From Ilumatobacteraceae bacterium (GTDB lineage Bacteria; Actinomycetota; Acidimicrobiia; Acidimicrobiales; Ilumatobacteraceae), in NCBI GenBank assembly GCA_025358075.1, contig JANYKU010000109.1:1-39847 (forward strand): a stretch of DNA of 39,847 bases. The letters are read 5' to 3'. The notes beneath the pieces are model-generated. The model was not told where the DNA came from, searched no databases, and worked only from the letters and a program-made list of their open reading frames with translations. The translations under genes and the position numbers were made by a program. Positions 8,312 through 16,077 of this stretch are shown here, piece after piece; the first letter of the stretch is position 1, and each line of letters begins with the position of its first letter.

Positions 8312-8352
8312 AGCCATTGCGGTCTCCGAGCAAGCGTTCCGAAATCGGTCGT

Positions 8353-8380
8353 CGTGCCATATCGTGCCACTTCCGTGCCA
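8353..8380. repeat. Integrase arm-type repeats, left end
   Basis: CGTGCCA occurs three times, at 8353-8359, 8363-8369 and 8374-8380, followed by CAACG. The right end has the same arrangement with one unit fewer (30481-30498, also followed by CAACG). Repeats at both ends just inside att are typical integrase arm sites. Confidence 0.6.
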
Positions 8381-8389
8381 CAACGAATT

Positions 8390-9505
8390 ATGATCGTCGC
8401 GATGGGTCGCAGCCCGTGGGGAAGCGTGCGCAAGTTGCCGTCGGGTCGGTTCCAGGCGCGCTACTGCATCGACCTCGTCTGGCACAACGCACCGACGACG
8501 TTTCGCACCAAGCGCGAGGCCGACGCGTATCTCGCGTCGGTGCGTGCCGACATCGACCGCGGCTCGTGGATCGACCCGGACGCGGGCAAGGTGACATTCG
8601 AGGAGTACTCGTCACGCTGGCTCGCCGAGCGACCATTGCGACCGCGCACTCGGGAGCTCTACGAGGGTCAACTGCGGCTGCACATACTCCCGGTGCTCGG
8701 CGAGACCGAGCTCGGTCAGATCACGCCGAGCCGCATCCGCACGTGGCGTGCCGACATGATCTCGGCCGGCAAGCCGGGAGCATCCACGATCGCCAAGTGC
8801 TACCGGTTGGTCCACGCCGTGTTGGCTACTGCTGTTGAGGACGGCATCGTGCTGCGCAACCCGTGTGTGGTCAAGGGAGCATCCGCAGAACGTCCAGTAG
8901 AGCGCCCGGTCGCAACGATCAAGCAAGTCTTTGAGATCGCCGACGCGATCGCACCCGAGTTCCGAGCCGCCGTCCTGCTGGCAACGTTCTGCGGCCTGCG
9001 ACTCGGAGAGGTCCGCGCCCTACGGCACCGCCACCTCGACCTGCTTCACCGCACTGTGCGGGTCGAAGAGCAGTATCAGGAGTTGTCCGATGGAACCCTC
9101 GTGCTCGGACCTCCGAAGACTGACGCCGGTGTGCGAACAATCGTGATCCCGCAAGTGATCATCCCCGATCTCGAGTATCACCTCGCATCGGTTCCGTCCG
9201 GCCCCGACGGCTTGCTGTTCACGACGTCCAGCGGAGGGCCGCTACGTCGGGCAACGCTCTACACCGCCTGGCGTCGGGCGACGAAGGCCGTCGGCATCAC
9301 CGGCCTGCGCTTCCACGACCTCCGCCACACCGGCAATACGCTCGCCGCCTCCACCGGGGCGAGCACCAAGGAGCTGATGTCGCGGATGGGCCAATCATCA
9401 TCACGCGCTGCGCTCATCTATCAGCACGCCACACAGGATCGCGACGCCGTGATCGCCGAAAGCCTGAGCTCGATGATCGCGGAGCACCGTTCGCGGAGTT
9501 CGTGA
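8390..9505 (+). CDS. int: Tyrosine site-specific integrase of the element
   Basis: A 371-aa phage-type integrase. The N-terminal AP2-like arm-binding domain reads GSVRKLPSGRFQARY and FRTKREADAYLASVRADIDRG. The SAM-like core-binding domain begins FEEYSSRWLAERPLRPRT. The catalytic residues are visible: Arg in FCGLRLGEVRAL, His-x-x-Arg in FHDLRHTGNTLA, and the Tyr nucleophile in ALIYQHAT. It should recombine the 42-bp tRNA-Gly sequence. The start is ATG 8390 or the in-frame ATG 8402; there is no clear Shine-Dalgarno, and the arm repeats lie directly upstream. The attL-proximal location is the usual one for such integrases. Confidence 0.92.
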   Translation: MIVAMGRSPWGSVRKLPSGRFQARYCIDLVWHNAPTTFRTKREADAYLASVRADIDRGSWIDPDAGKVTFEEYSSRWLAERPLRPRTRELYEGQLRLHILPVLGETELGQITPSRIRTWRADMISAGKPGASTIAKCYRLVHAVLATAVEDGIVLRNPCVVKGASAERPVERPVATIKQVFEIADAIAPEFRAAVLLATFCGLRLGEVRALRHRHLDLLHRTVRVEEQYQELSDGTLVLGPPKTDAGVRTIVIPQVIIPDLEYHLASVPSGPDGLLFTTSSGGPLRRATLYTAWRRATKAVGITGLRFHDLRHTGNTLAASTGASTKELMSRMGQSSSRAALIYQHATQDRDAVIAESLSSMIAEHRSRSS

Positions 9506-9655
9506 AACTGATGTCGCCAGGGAGCGGAGATCGCGGACTACACGGGTGATCCATTCGCTCAGATGCTTGTTGCACTCAACCCGTGCCGGGTTCGGTACGT
9601 GAACGCAAGGCTCACCGCGCTCGTACAAATCGGCAATGCTTGTGATCTCGGGCAT
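9401..9655 (-). CDS. Possible small gene overlapping the integrase 3' end
   Basis: The frame from ATG 9655 reads MPEITSIADLYERGEPCVHV then PNPARVECNKHLSEWITRVV, which looks like real protein for about 50 residues before entering the antisense of the integrase. I know no family for it. It could be a relic whose true stop has been lost. Confidence 0.3.
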   Translation of the reverse strand: MPEITSIADLYERGEPCVHVPNPARVECNKHLSEWITRVVRDLRSLATSVSRTPRTVLRDHRAQAFGDHGVAILCGVLIDERSA

Positions 9656-9730
9656 GTCACGAAGGGAACGTCGGTGGCGGGAACCGGATAGGTGCGGTGG
9701 AGCGTCAGATCGAGTGATCGGAGGTGGATC

Positions 9731-10774
9731 ATGTCGGCAAGGTGGTTGACGATCCTGCTGGTGTTGACCGCGGCGTGCGGAGCGGTGCCCGACCCTGCGG
9801 CCGGGACGGCACAGCCCGCGGGAAGCGCAGTCACTACGGAAATTGCGCAGAGCACGGCACCAACTGCGGCGACCAACGGTGTGGCACCATCGACGGAGGC
9901 TGTGCCGGTGACTACGAGCACCACGCTTGATCCGATCTCTCAGCAGGTGCAATTGGAGGTGTCGCTACCGCCACTCGACGGGCCGGCGACGCTGTGGCGG
10001 GTGCCGGCACTCCAATCTGATTCGGAACTCCTGGCGCGGTGGGGGCGGGCATTCGGGTTCACCGAGGACGAAGTCGGTGCAGCAACAGGCAACCGAATCA
10101 TGAGGAACACTCCCGACGGGCAGATACTCAGCATCTCGGACTCGATCGGACAATGGACGTTCGTCGACGGTCCGGCCGGCATGTTCGCCACACCTGGCTC
10201 TTGTCCACTCCCGGCCGTCGCACCGCCGTCGACAACCATCGGCGCGACGCCCGTGTCGCTCCCACCCCGACAGATCTGCGCTGATCCGCCTCCTGTCGGA
10301 ATTCCAGATCCAGCCACAGCCGAGCAGCAGGCTCGTTCCTTGTGGCAAGCGCTCGGCCTCGATCTGACCGGCACGAACGTGACCGTTGGCGGCAACGAAT
10401 ATCTACGCGAAGTGATCGCCAGTAACGACCTCGGAGGCGTCACCTTGCCGCGGCTGCGGGTCGTGATCGGTGTCGACGGTCGAGTGATGCGAGCGACCGG
10501 TGGTATCGATGTGCCTGTCGAGGCCGGATCGGTTGCCCGGCTGGGCGTGGTCGAAGCGGTGAAAAGGTTCGCTCGCCAACCGCCCAGCGCTGGCCCGCCC
10601 GACGCCGCCACCGCCCCGGCATCGTTCGACGGCATCTACCGGGTGACTGGTGCCACAGCCGGACTGATCACTGAGGGCGACCGCTGGCTCGTCCCCAGCT
10701 ACGACGTCACGCTCGCAGACGGACGCACGCTCACACTGCTCGCCATCGACGACACCGATATCCCAACCAGTTGA
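9731..10774 (+). CDS. Putative lipoprotein of unknown function, 347 aa
   Basis: The N-terminus MSARWLTILLVLTAACGA is a lipoprotein signal with lipobox LTAAC. A Thr/Ala/Pro-rich linker reaches about residue 70. The mature domain has no motif I recognise; it contains LLARWGRAFGFTEDEVGAA and a C-terminal region (FDGIYRVTGATAGL, VPSYDVTLADGRTLTLLAI) resembling secreted beta-rich domains. The start at 9731 is set by the signal peptide and the Shine-Dalgarno GGAGGTGG at 9720-9727. It is the first cargo gene after the integrase and is followed by the first AACTGCC-type repeat. Confidence 0.8.
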   Translation: MSARWLTILLVLTAACGAVPDPAAGTAQPAGSAVTTEIAQSTAPTAATNGVAPSTEAVPVTTSTTLDPISQQVQLEVSLPPLDGPATLWRVPALQSDSELLARWGRAFGFTEDEVGAATGNRIMRNTPDGQILSISDSIGQWTFVDGPAGMFATPGSCPLPAVAPPSTTIGATPVSLPPRQICADPPPVGIPDPATAEQQARSLWQALGLDLTGTNVTVGGNEYLREVIASNDLGGVTLPRLRVVIGVDGRVMRATGGIDVPVEAGSVARLGVVEAVKRFARQPPSAGPPDAATAPASFDGIYRVTGATAGLITEGDRWLVPSYDVTLADGRTLTLLAIDDTDIPTS

Positions 10775-10782
10775 GCCCGGCC

Positions 10783-10860
10783 GTGCGCGCATCGCCAGAC
10801 GCAAATCGCGAATCTGCTCATCACTTGCCAACCCGCTCCATAACGGGCACTATGCGCTAG
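10783..10860 (+). repeat. Array repeat 1 (divergent copy)
   Basis: A divergent member of the intergenic palindrome family. The left box GCGCATCGCCAGACGC is followed by AATCTGC, CTTGC, and a right box CCATAACGGGCACTATGCGC. The right box aligns with CCGGAGCGGGCAATCTGCGC of better copies. The next gene's possible TTG start follows immediately at 10861. Confidence 0.5.
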
Positions 10861-11532
10861 TTGGAGCAGCGTGGGTGGGTGTCGAATTGGGTGGCCGCAG
10901 GTCTCGTCGGCTTGCTTGGAGGATGCACGTCCAGTGCATCATCGCCCGCATCCAGCACGTCGATGCCTGCCACGTCGGTTGCTTTGGTTTCACACTCGAC
11001 GGGTCCGAACGATGTTGTGCTTCAGGTCGGCGACTATCACCTTGGCTGGGGTCCCGATATGGGCGTCACGGGCCCTGAGATCGTTCTGTACGGTGACGGA
11101 AGTCTCTACGCCGAGCTGTTCGACGGCGTCCGCGATAACCAGGCGGTGCGGTCTCGGGTACAGGCGAAGCTTTCGGAGTCGCAGGTTCAGACGCTTCTCC
11201 GGCCAGGCGAAGAGGTGCCCGTTGATCCGACGATGAACACGATGGCCGTGGACACCTTCCCGATACTCGTTGTCAGCGCTTCTCATCGCTGGGAAGTCAA
11301 CGACCCGCAAGCAGAACCGTTCGTCACCTATTTGACCAACCTCAGGAACATGGTGCGCTCGTATGCCAACGAGGGATGGGTTCCCGAGCGTTGGGTCGTG
11401 CGGGTCTACCCGTCACCCACTTGCACAGTCACCGACGCACCATCGACCGACTCGTCCTACGATGCCCCCGTCTATCCCGGGCTACTTGACCAATTCCCGA
11501 TCGGAAACGTGGATTGCTACCCCGCGCCGTAA
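10861..11532 (+). CDS. Putative lipoprotein of unknown function, 223 aa
   Basis: The signal sequence VSNWVAAGLVGLLGGCTSSA carries lipobox LLGGC. The mature part begins with a Ser/Thr-rich linker and includes ITLYGDGS-like beta sequence (EIVLYGDGSLYAELFDGV), SHRWEVNDPQAEPFVTYL and a Cys pair near the C-terminus. Function unknown. The TTG at 10861 abuts the end of the upstream repeat; GTG 10879 would leave a tighter signal peptide and is equally possible. The TAA stop (11530-11532) lies inside the left box of the next repeat (GCGCCGTAACTGCC), as happens at integron cassette ends. Confidence 0.75.
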   Translation: MEQRGWVSNWVAAGLVGLLGGCTSSASSPASSTSMPATSVALVSHSTGPNDVVLQVGDYHLGWGPDMGVTGPEIVLYGDGSLYAELFDGVRDNQAVRSRVQAKLSESQVQTLLRPGEEVPVDPTMNTMAVDTFPILVVSASHRWEVNDPQAEPFVTYLTNLRNMVRSYANEGWVPERWVVRVYPSPTCTVTDAPSTDSSYDAPVYPGLLDQFPIGNVDCYPAP

Positions 11533-11605
11533 CTGCCTGATCGATGACACGTCGTTGACGCCGGGTCTGACGCGCCGAGCCGAGCCACTTGACGTTCGTG
11601 GACGC
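11524..11605 (+). repeat. Array repeat 2
   Basis: The left box GCGCCGTAACTGCCTGATCG contains the stop codon of the preceding gene. The middle part is CGTTGACGCC, and the right part CGCCGAGCCGAGCCACTTGACG is a weak match to the canonical right box. Intermediate conservation. Confidence 0.5.
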
Positions 11606-11638
11606 GGAACCTGCCTCGTGGTATGACGTCGAAACGAC

Positions 11639-12281
11639 ATGAAGATTTCTGGAGCATTTGCCGTTCTGGCCGCAGTGTCCGCCTGCTCGGGCACGGCGAC
11701 TACGACGTCCGAATCCTCGGTCCCGTCCGTCCGTCGTGCGGTCTTTGCCGAGCACGTCGATCATTTCTACAATCGCTCGCCCCACGCAGTGGACGATCGC
11801 CATTGTCGTCACCGTGTCGTCGCCGGATGGCGAGGCCCCGTTCAACCTGCAACTCGACTCGCCGGTGGTGTTGCGGGACGTCGCTCAGACGACCACTATC
11901 ACGATGCGAGCGACTGCGAATTCTCCTGGGCTTGCAGTCTTCAGCGCCGAGGTGTTCACGACAAGGCTGCACGGTGCAGGAACACTCGATGTCGTCGGGC
12001 CGGGGTGTCCAGCGACGTACCCTTTTGCGGAGAGTCCAGCCTGCTCTGCGGATCCACTGATGGTGCCGATCGGCGTGTCATATCAAGATTTCACCGGTCC
12101 AAAGCCGACGGGCCAAGCGATTCTGTCCACCGCCGTTCAACTCCTCCTCATCGCGGATGCCTTGCGGTCGGGGACCTATCACCTCGCCGACAGCGGATTT
12201 TGGCAAGTCGCAAGTGATCGTTCGTTCCCGGGCCGCGCTGTGAACATCTCTATTGACTTCACCGTGACCGGGCCGAGCTAA
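11639..12281 (+). pseudogene. Frameshifted putative lipoprotein
   Basis: The signal peptide MKISGAFAVLAAVSACSGTA is read from ATG 11639, but this frame becomes non-coding near 11740. The coding character continues in another frame (SIISTIARPTQWTIAIVVTV, then SPDGEAPFNLQLDSPVVL) to the stop at 12281 (NISIDFTVTGPS). The change lies around 11720-11760, which contains the tetranucleotide run CCGT-CCGT-CCGT at 11727-11740. The restored protein would be about 210 aa. The break may be real, a slipped-strand event at the tetranucleotide run, or a sequencing indel. Function unknown. Confidence 0.65.
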
Positions 12282-12284
12282 CCC

Positions 12285-12372
12285 GCGCCATTACTGCCGG
12301 TGATCTCGGCACGTCGTTCTGCGCAGCGTTGAGCCCTTGCGCTCGTGTGCCGGAGCGGGCAGTGTGGACGCG
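12285..12372 (+). repeat. Array repeat 3 (well conserved)
   Basis: The order is left box GCGCCATTACTGCCGG, middle box CGTTCTGCGC, CTTGCGC, and right box GCCGGAGCGGGCAGTGTGGA. The left box is partly complementary to both the middle and right boxes, so the 88 bp can fold as a long bulged hairpin. Confidence 0.7.
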
Positions 12373-12452
12373 TGGTGGATCCTCGGGGGGCAAGCCACAG
12401 GCCATCGAGGAAATTGACGTGTGCTCCATCGTGCGTCAGCCGGACTTGCCTC

Positions 12453-12524
12453 ATGCTCGACTTCTACGGCCTCAGGGAAGAGCGAGCCGTCGTCACGCAT
12501 CCGAAAGGTGAACCACTCGAATGA
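12453..12524 (+). CDS. Possible 23-aa leader/remnant ORF coupled to the CDF gene
   Basis: ATG 12453 opens MLDFYGLREERAVVTHPKGE, ending in a TGA that overlaps the ATG of the transporter gene (ATGA at 12521-12524). It could be a coupling leader or the tail of a lost gene. Evidence is limited to the overlap and reading frame. Confidence 0.25.
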   Translation: MLDFYGLREERAVVTHPKGEPLE

Positions 12525-13135
12525 CCCAACTGAAACGTCTCAGTCTGGTTCTCGGCATCAACGTGGTCATGATCGCCAGCCTGCTGATTGTTGGGCTCGC
12601 TTCGCACTCACTCGGAGTGCTCGCAGCCGGCGGTGACTACGTCGCCGACTCGGTCGCAATCGTCCTCGGCATCATGGCCATCCGGATCACCAAACACCCG
12701 CACGGTCACCGTCAAGCGACCACCTACGTTGCGCTCATCAACTGCCTCGTGCTGCTGGGAGTGACGGCCTTCGTCATAGTTGGAGGCGTTCGCCGCCTGA
12801 TGAACAACACTCCCGAGATTCACGGACTCTCCGTGCTAGTTGTCAGTCTCGTCGCCATGACGAGCATGGTCATCGCTGTCATCATTCTGGGCAACGCTGG
12901 CAGCGAAGATCTGCATATGCGCTCGGTGCTCCTCGACACCATCTCCGACGCGGTCGCCTCAGGCGGTGTCGCTCTGTCGGGTGCGGTCATCTACTTCACC
13001 GGCATGCTCGATTGGCTCGATTCTGCGATGGCGGTACTCATTGGCGTCGTCATCGGATTCGGAGCTTTGAAGTTGCTCCGTGACGTCGTTGTTGCATTGC
13101 GTTCTGGCAGTGACCTCGTCCTATCGGACGACTAA
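12521..13135 (+). CDS. Short cation diffusion facilitator (CDF)-like transporter
   Basis: A 204-aa membrane protein with the six-helix core of CDF metal exporters. LGVLAAGGDYVADSVAIVLG in TM2 carries a DxxxD metal site in place of the common HxxxD. KHPHGHRQATTYVAL matches the loop motif YPfGHgR. VLLDTISDAVASGGVALSG is TM5, with further Asp ligands. CDF proteins export Zn, Mn or other divalent ions by proton antiport. The usual cytoplasmic C-terminal domain of about 90 residues is absent: the protein ends shortly after TM6. Metal specificity is unknown. It lies in the cargo array. Confidence 0.8.
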   Translation: MTQLKRLSLVLGINVVMIASLLIVGLASHSLGVLAAGGDYVADSVAIVLGIMAIRITKHPHGHRQATTYVALINCLVLLGVTAFVIVGGVRRLMNNTPEIHGLSVLVVSLVAMTSMVIAVIILGNAGSEDLHMRSVLLDTISDAVASGGVALSGAVIYFTGMLDWLDSAMAVLIGVVIGFGALKLLRDVVVALRSGSDLVLSDD

Positions 13136-13210
13136 TCAGACCGTTTCGTTCGCTGCGGCCATGATCGAAGCCGCCGCGGGCGAGCACAAAAGGCAGCGCA
13201 GAACTGTAGA
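13136..13210. other. Left flank of recombinase-pair element; split array repeat
   Basis: The 3' region of the CDF gene leads to GCGCAGAACTG (13196-13206), which matches the left box of the array repeats. Its continuation AACTGCCGATCC is found 2.4 kb away at 15608, on the far side of the recombinase element. Confidence 0.55.
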
Positions 13211-13225
13211 TATTCCGGTGATCGG
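13211..13225. repeat. Left terminal inverted repeat of recombinase-pair element
   Basis: TATTCCGGTGATCGG is the exact reverse complement of 15540-15554 and 15562-15576. A partial second copy (TGATCGGGGA) occurs at 13267-13276, matching 13219-13228. Confidence 0.75.
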
Positions 13226-13283
13226 GGAGGCTTTGGGCCTCTTGCTCGCCGAGCAGGATCTGTGTTGATCGGGGATCGCTGCG

Positions 13284-14288
13284 ATGTCAGTGTCGAAGGT
13301 TGTGTCGCGCCCGCTGTTGCGGGCTGAAGTGCTGGATCGATACGTCGAGTTCGTCGCGGCGAGGTGTCGTCCGAACACGGTGATCGCGACGGTGTCGGAT
13401 CTGCGGGCGTTCTTCGCGGTGATCGACAAGTCGCCGGTGGAGGTGACAACGAAGGACGTGTTCGAGTTCATCGCTGGGCAACGTCGAGGCCGCGGTGATG
13501 GTCGTGTGGTTCGTCTGTCAGATGGTGAGGCGGGGTTGGCGGCGCGCACGATCCGTCGCCGGTTGGCGGTGCTGTCGAGCTTGTTCAACTATCTCGTGAT
13601 GTGCGGCGAGATGGCTGCGAATCCGGTGCCGCGCGGGATGGCCAGCCGTCGCACGGGTGCGGGCGGGCGGCCGGTCGGGTCGCCGTTGATTCGCACTCCG
13701 AGGACGTTGCCGAGAGTGTTGGACCCGGCGGACGTGATCTTGTTGTTGGGAGCGGTTCGTCGCTGGCGGGACCGGGCGATGGTCGAGGCAATGGTGCTCG
13801 GCGGGTTGCGTTGTTGTGAGGTGATCGGCCTGCGGATGGAGGATCTGCAGCCGACGAACAAGCGGGTGTTCATCGCTGACGGCAAGGGCGGCCATCAACG
13901 TCTGATCCCGATGTCGGCGCAGTTCTTCCAGAGCATCTCGAAGTATCTGAGCGTGGAACGCCCGCTCGACACGACGACTGAGTGCGTGTTCGTGTCGTTG
14001 AAAGGCGGTCGTCGTGGCGAGCCGTTGAGCATCGACGGTCTCGAGCAGATCGTGCGCGCAGCCGAGACACGGGCCGGGCTGGAACGAGCGACCTGTCACC
14101 AGTTGCGGCACACCTGTTTGACCCGGTTGCGTGAAGCAGGGATGGCGTTGGAAGCCATCCAAGCCCAGGCCGGTCATCGCTCGATCGAGTCGACCCGGAT
14201 CTATGTCCATCTCGCCGACGACTGGCTCGCCGCCGAGTATCAACGCGCCGCCGACTCGATCGACGTGACCGCTGGGATGCTGCGATGA
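13284..14288 (+). CDS. Tyrosine recombinase A of the nested element
   Basis: A 334-aa tyrosine recombinase. The N-terminal SAM-like core-binding domain reads LDRYVEFVAARCRPNTVIATVSDLRAF. The catalytic domain shows Arg in LGGLRCCEVIGLRM, the Lys region at IADGKGGHQRLIPM, HQLRHT, the second His in AGHRSIEST, and the nucleophile Tyr in RIYVHLAD. All catalytic positions look intact. The start is ATG 13284. The stop codon overlaps the next gene's start (ATGA at 14285-14288), so the two recombinases are translationally coupled and probably work together on the flanking inverted repeats. Confidence 0.88.
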   Translation: MSVSKVVSRPLLRAEVLDRYVEFVAARCRPNTVIATVSDLRAFFAVIDKSPVEVTTKDVFEFIAGQRRGRGDGRVVRLSDGEAGLAARTIRRRLAVLSSLFNYLVMCGEMAANPVPRGMASRRTGAGGRPVGSPLIRTPRTLPRVLDPADVILLLGAVRRWRDRAMVEAMVLGGLRCCEVIGLRMEDLQPTNKRVFIADGKGGHQRLIPMSAQFFQSISKYLSVERPLDTTTECVFVSLKGGRRGEPLSIDGLEQIVRAAETRAGLERATCHQLRHTCLTRLREAGMALEAIQAQAGHRSIESTRIYVHLADDWLAAEYQRAADSIDVTAGMLR

Positions 14289-15535
14289 GCGCCGCACACG
14301 CGGTTGCTGTCGTGACCTATGACGGTCCGGTCCGTCACCGCGATTGGGAGGTCGTTGTCGTCACCGCACCACGTCTGGCGCTCACTGCCTGGGCTTATCT
14401 GGATCAGCTCGCGGTCTCGATGCGCCCAGCGACCGTTGATGTCGCCGATAACACGCTGCGCTGCTTCGCCGGGTTCCTCGCCCGAGAGTTCGCTGACGTC
14501 ACCGGTTTTGTTGATGTCCGCCGCCCGCACATCGAGGCGTTCAAGTTGTTCTTCGCCACCCATCTGACCGTCAAAGGTGTCCCACCGGCGAGGAACACGA
14601 TCCGTCAACGCCTAGGGATGTTGCGCAGCTTCTTCGACCGGATCATCGAATGGGACTGGCCCGACGCCCCGGCACGGATCCCGATCTTCTCGATCGATGT
14701 GCCCATCGCCGATGACCCGCTGCCACGCTTCCTCGACGACGCCCAAGCGGCCCGCCTCGCCGCCAAAGCCGCCGTCGCGGCCCCGCTCGACCGGCTCGTC
14801 ATCGAAGTGTTGTCGCGCACCGGGATGCGCGTTGGTGAGCTCTGCGGTCTGGCCGATGACGCGGTTGTCGTCTTGAACGAGACACCGTGGTTGCGGGTCC
14901 CCGTCGGCAAACTGCACAACGACCGCCACATCCCCTTGCACCCCAACGCGGCACGCCTGATCGCCGAGTGGACCGCCGATCACCCGCCCGCCGGCGGCCG
15001 GTTGATCCATGTCGATGGGCAGGCGTTGGACCGTCATCATGTCTCTCGCATCGTTCGTCGCGTCGCCCGCCAAGCCGGCCTCGGTCACGTTCACCCCCAC
15101 CAGTTGCGTCACACCCTCGCGACCCAAGCGATCAATCGTGGGATGCGCCTCGAGTCGATCGCGACGATGCTCGGGCATCGCAGTCTGCGCATGACGCTCA
15201 CCTACGCGCGGATCGCGAACAAGACCGTCGCCGACGAATACGCATCAGCGTCCGCCAAGATCGACGCCCTCTACACCGCGACCGACCCCGAGCAACGACT
15301 CCAACAGCTCGCCAGCGAGCACCGGCGCATGCTCGCCAACGGCTGGTGCAACCGGCCCACCGGAACCGACTGCGTCTACGAGACGATCTGCGAAGGCTGC
15401 GGCTACTACCAGACCACCATCGAGTTCAAACCGACCCTGAGGGCTCAAGCCGACCACGCAGAACGCAACCACCAGCCCGCGCGCGCCGCCATCTACAACC
15501 ACCTCCTCGCCAGCCTCGAACAAGACACCGGCTGA
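14285..15535 (+). CDS. Tyrosine recombinase B with C-terminal Cys-rich extension
   Basis: A 416-aa recombinase. The core-binding domain includes SMRPATVDVADNTLRCFAGFL. Catalytic residues are Arg in SRTGMRVGELCGL, Lys in VPVGKLHNDRHIPL, HQLRHTLATQ, GHRSLRMT and the Tyr in LTYARIANKT. A C-terminal extension of about 80 residues carries a putative zinc cluster (NGWCNRPTGTDCVYETICEGC, residues about 342-362) followed by YYQTTIEFKPTLRAQADHAE. This tail is typical of long recombinases in multi-recombinase actinobacterial transposons and of Tn554-like systems. It ends just before the right inverted repeats. Confidence 0.88.
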   Translation: MSAAHAVAVVTYDGPVRHRDWEVVVVTAPRLALTAWAYLDQLAVSMRPATVDVADNTLRCFAGFLAREFADVTGFVDVRRPHIEAFKLFFATHLTVKGVPPARNTIRQRLGMLRSFFDRIIEWDWPDAPARIPIFSIDVPIADDPLPRFLDDAQAARLAAKAAVAAPLDRLVIEVLSRTGMRVGELCGLADDAVVVLNETPWLRVPVGKLHNDRHIPLHPNAARLIAEWTADHPPAGGRLIHVDGQALDRHHVSRIVRRVARQAGLGHVHPHQLRHTLATQAINRGMRLESIATMLGHRSLRMTLTYARIANKTVADEYASASAKIDALYTATDPEQRLQQLASEHRRMLANGWCNRPTGTDCVYETICEGCGYYQTTIEFKPTLRAQADHAERNHQPARAAIYNHLLASLEQDTG

Positions 15536-15539
15536 CCCG

Positions 15540-15610
15540 CCGATCACCGGAATAACCCGAACCGATCACCGGAATAACCCGACTCTCCCTTGACAGATCA
15601 CCGGAATAAC
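15540..15610. repeat. Triple right-end repeat of recombinase-pair element
   Basis: GATCACCGGAATAAC occurs three times, at 15542-15556, 15564-15578 and 15596-15610. The first two extend to CCGATCACCGGAATAACCCGA. All are inverted relative to the left terminus at 13211-13225. Spacings are 22 and 32 bp. Confidence 0.8.
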
Positions 15611-15690
15611 TGCCGATCCGCGTGCTGGACACTGGGACCACCGCAGTGCCACGATGAGTCTGGATTCGATCCGGTGTCCGTGAGGAGGTA
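15608..15690 (+). repeat. Array repeat 4, right portion (displaced)
   Basis: AACTGCCGATCCGCG at 15608-15622 is the left-box core of the array family. It directly adjoins the recombinase element's last repeat; its missing upstream bases GCGCAG are at 13196-13201. The right half (to about 15690) is poorly conserved. Confidence 0.5.
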
Positions 15691-15696
15691 CTCAAT

Positions 15697-16023
15697 TTGC
15701 TTGACCGGCAAGTGGTACGCATCGGGTCGATCGTGTGGGCCGTGATCGGGTTCACTGTCGGACTTCGATCGCTCGGAGCGGTCAACGCGGATGCGCGTGT
15801 TCCTGTTTTGACGGCTTGCGTGGTCGGATCGGCCTCGGCGCTGATGGCGTCGGCAGCGGTCACGAGTCGGCATGAGAGGCTTGCTGGCGTGCTCCTGGTT
15901 GTGTCGGTGATCACGCCAACATTCTTCGCCTGGGTGCTCAACGTCCCAGCGCTGCTTGTCGGCGCGGTGCTGATCTTTGCCCCGGCCGTTGTCACTGATC
16001 GACGAAGGTTCCGACGCGGCTGA
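15697..16023 (+). CDS. Small three-helix membrane protein, 108 aa
   Basis: I do not recognise a family. The sequence has three to four hydrophobic segments (IGSIVWAVIGFTVGL, VLTACVVGSASALMASAAV, LLVVSVITPTFFAWVL, ALLVGAVLIFAPAVV) and ends with a basic tail RRRFRRG. The start is TTG 15697, set by the strong Shine-Dalgarno GAGGAGG at 15682-15688. An integral membrane role is inferred only from hydrophobicity. It is the first cargo gene after the recombinase element and is followed by another short repeat core. Confidence 0.7.
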   Translation: MLDRQVVRIGSIVWAVIGFTVGLRSLGAVNADARVPVLTACVVGSASALMASAAVTSRHERLAGVLLVVSVITPTFFAWVLNVPALLVGAVLIFAPAVVTDRRRFRRG

Positions 16024-16025
16024 CC

Positions 16026-16046
16026 GCGCAGATCTGCCGATCGGCG
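16026..16046 (+). repeat. Array repeat 5 (short, left box only)
   Basis: CGCGCAGATCTGCCGATCGG follows the stop codon of the membrane protein at 16023. I see no clear middle or right box before the next possible start. Confidence 0.4.
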
Positions 16047-16077
16047 GCTCCCCGTCGATGCGTCATATGATGTGGGC

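Larger units (their letters stand above)
13206..15610. mobile_element. Recombinase-pair mobile element inserted in an array repeat
   Basis: Two overlapping tyrosine recombinase genes are enclosed by terminal inverted repeats. TATTCCGGTGATCGG (13211-13225) on the left is matched by perfect reverse complements at 15540-15554 and 15562-15576, and a shorter third copy at 15596-15608. On both outer sides stands AACTG (13202-13206 and 15608-15612, the latter sharing bases with the repeat end), apparently the two halves or a short duplication of one array repeat. It resembles RIT-type elements but has two recombinases, not three. Confidence 0.65.

Noticed and set aside
13284..15535. Complete three-recombinase RIT element
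   Set aside because: Only two recombinase genes lie between the inverted repeats; the integrase at 8390 is a different, tRNA-targeting type 4 kb away.
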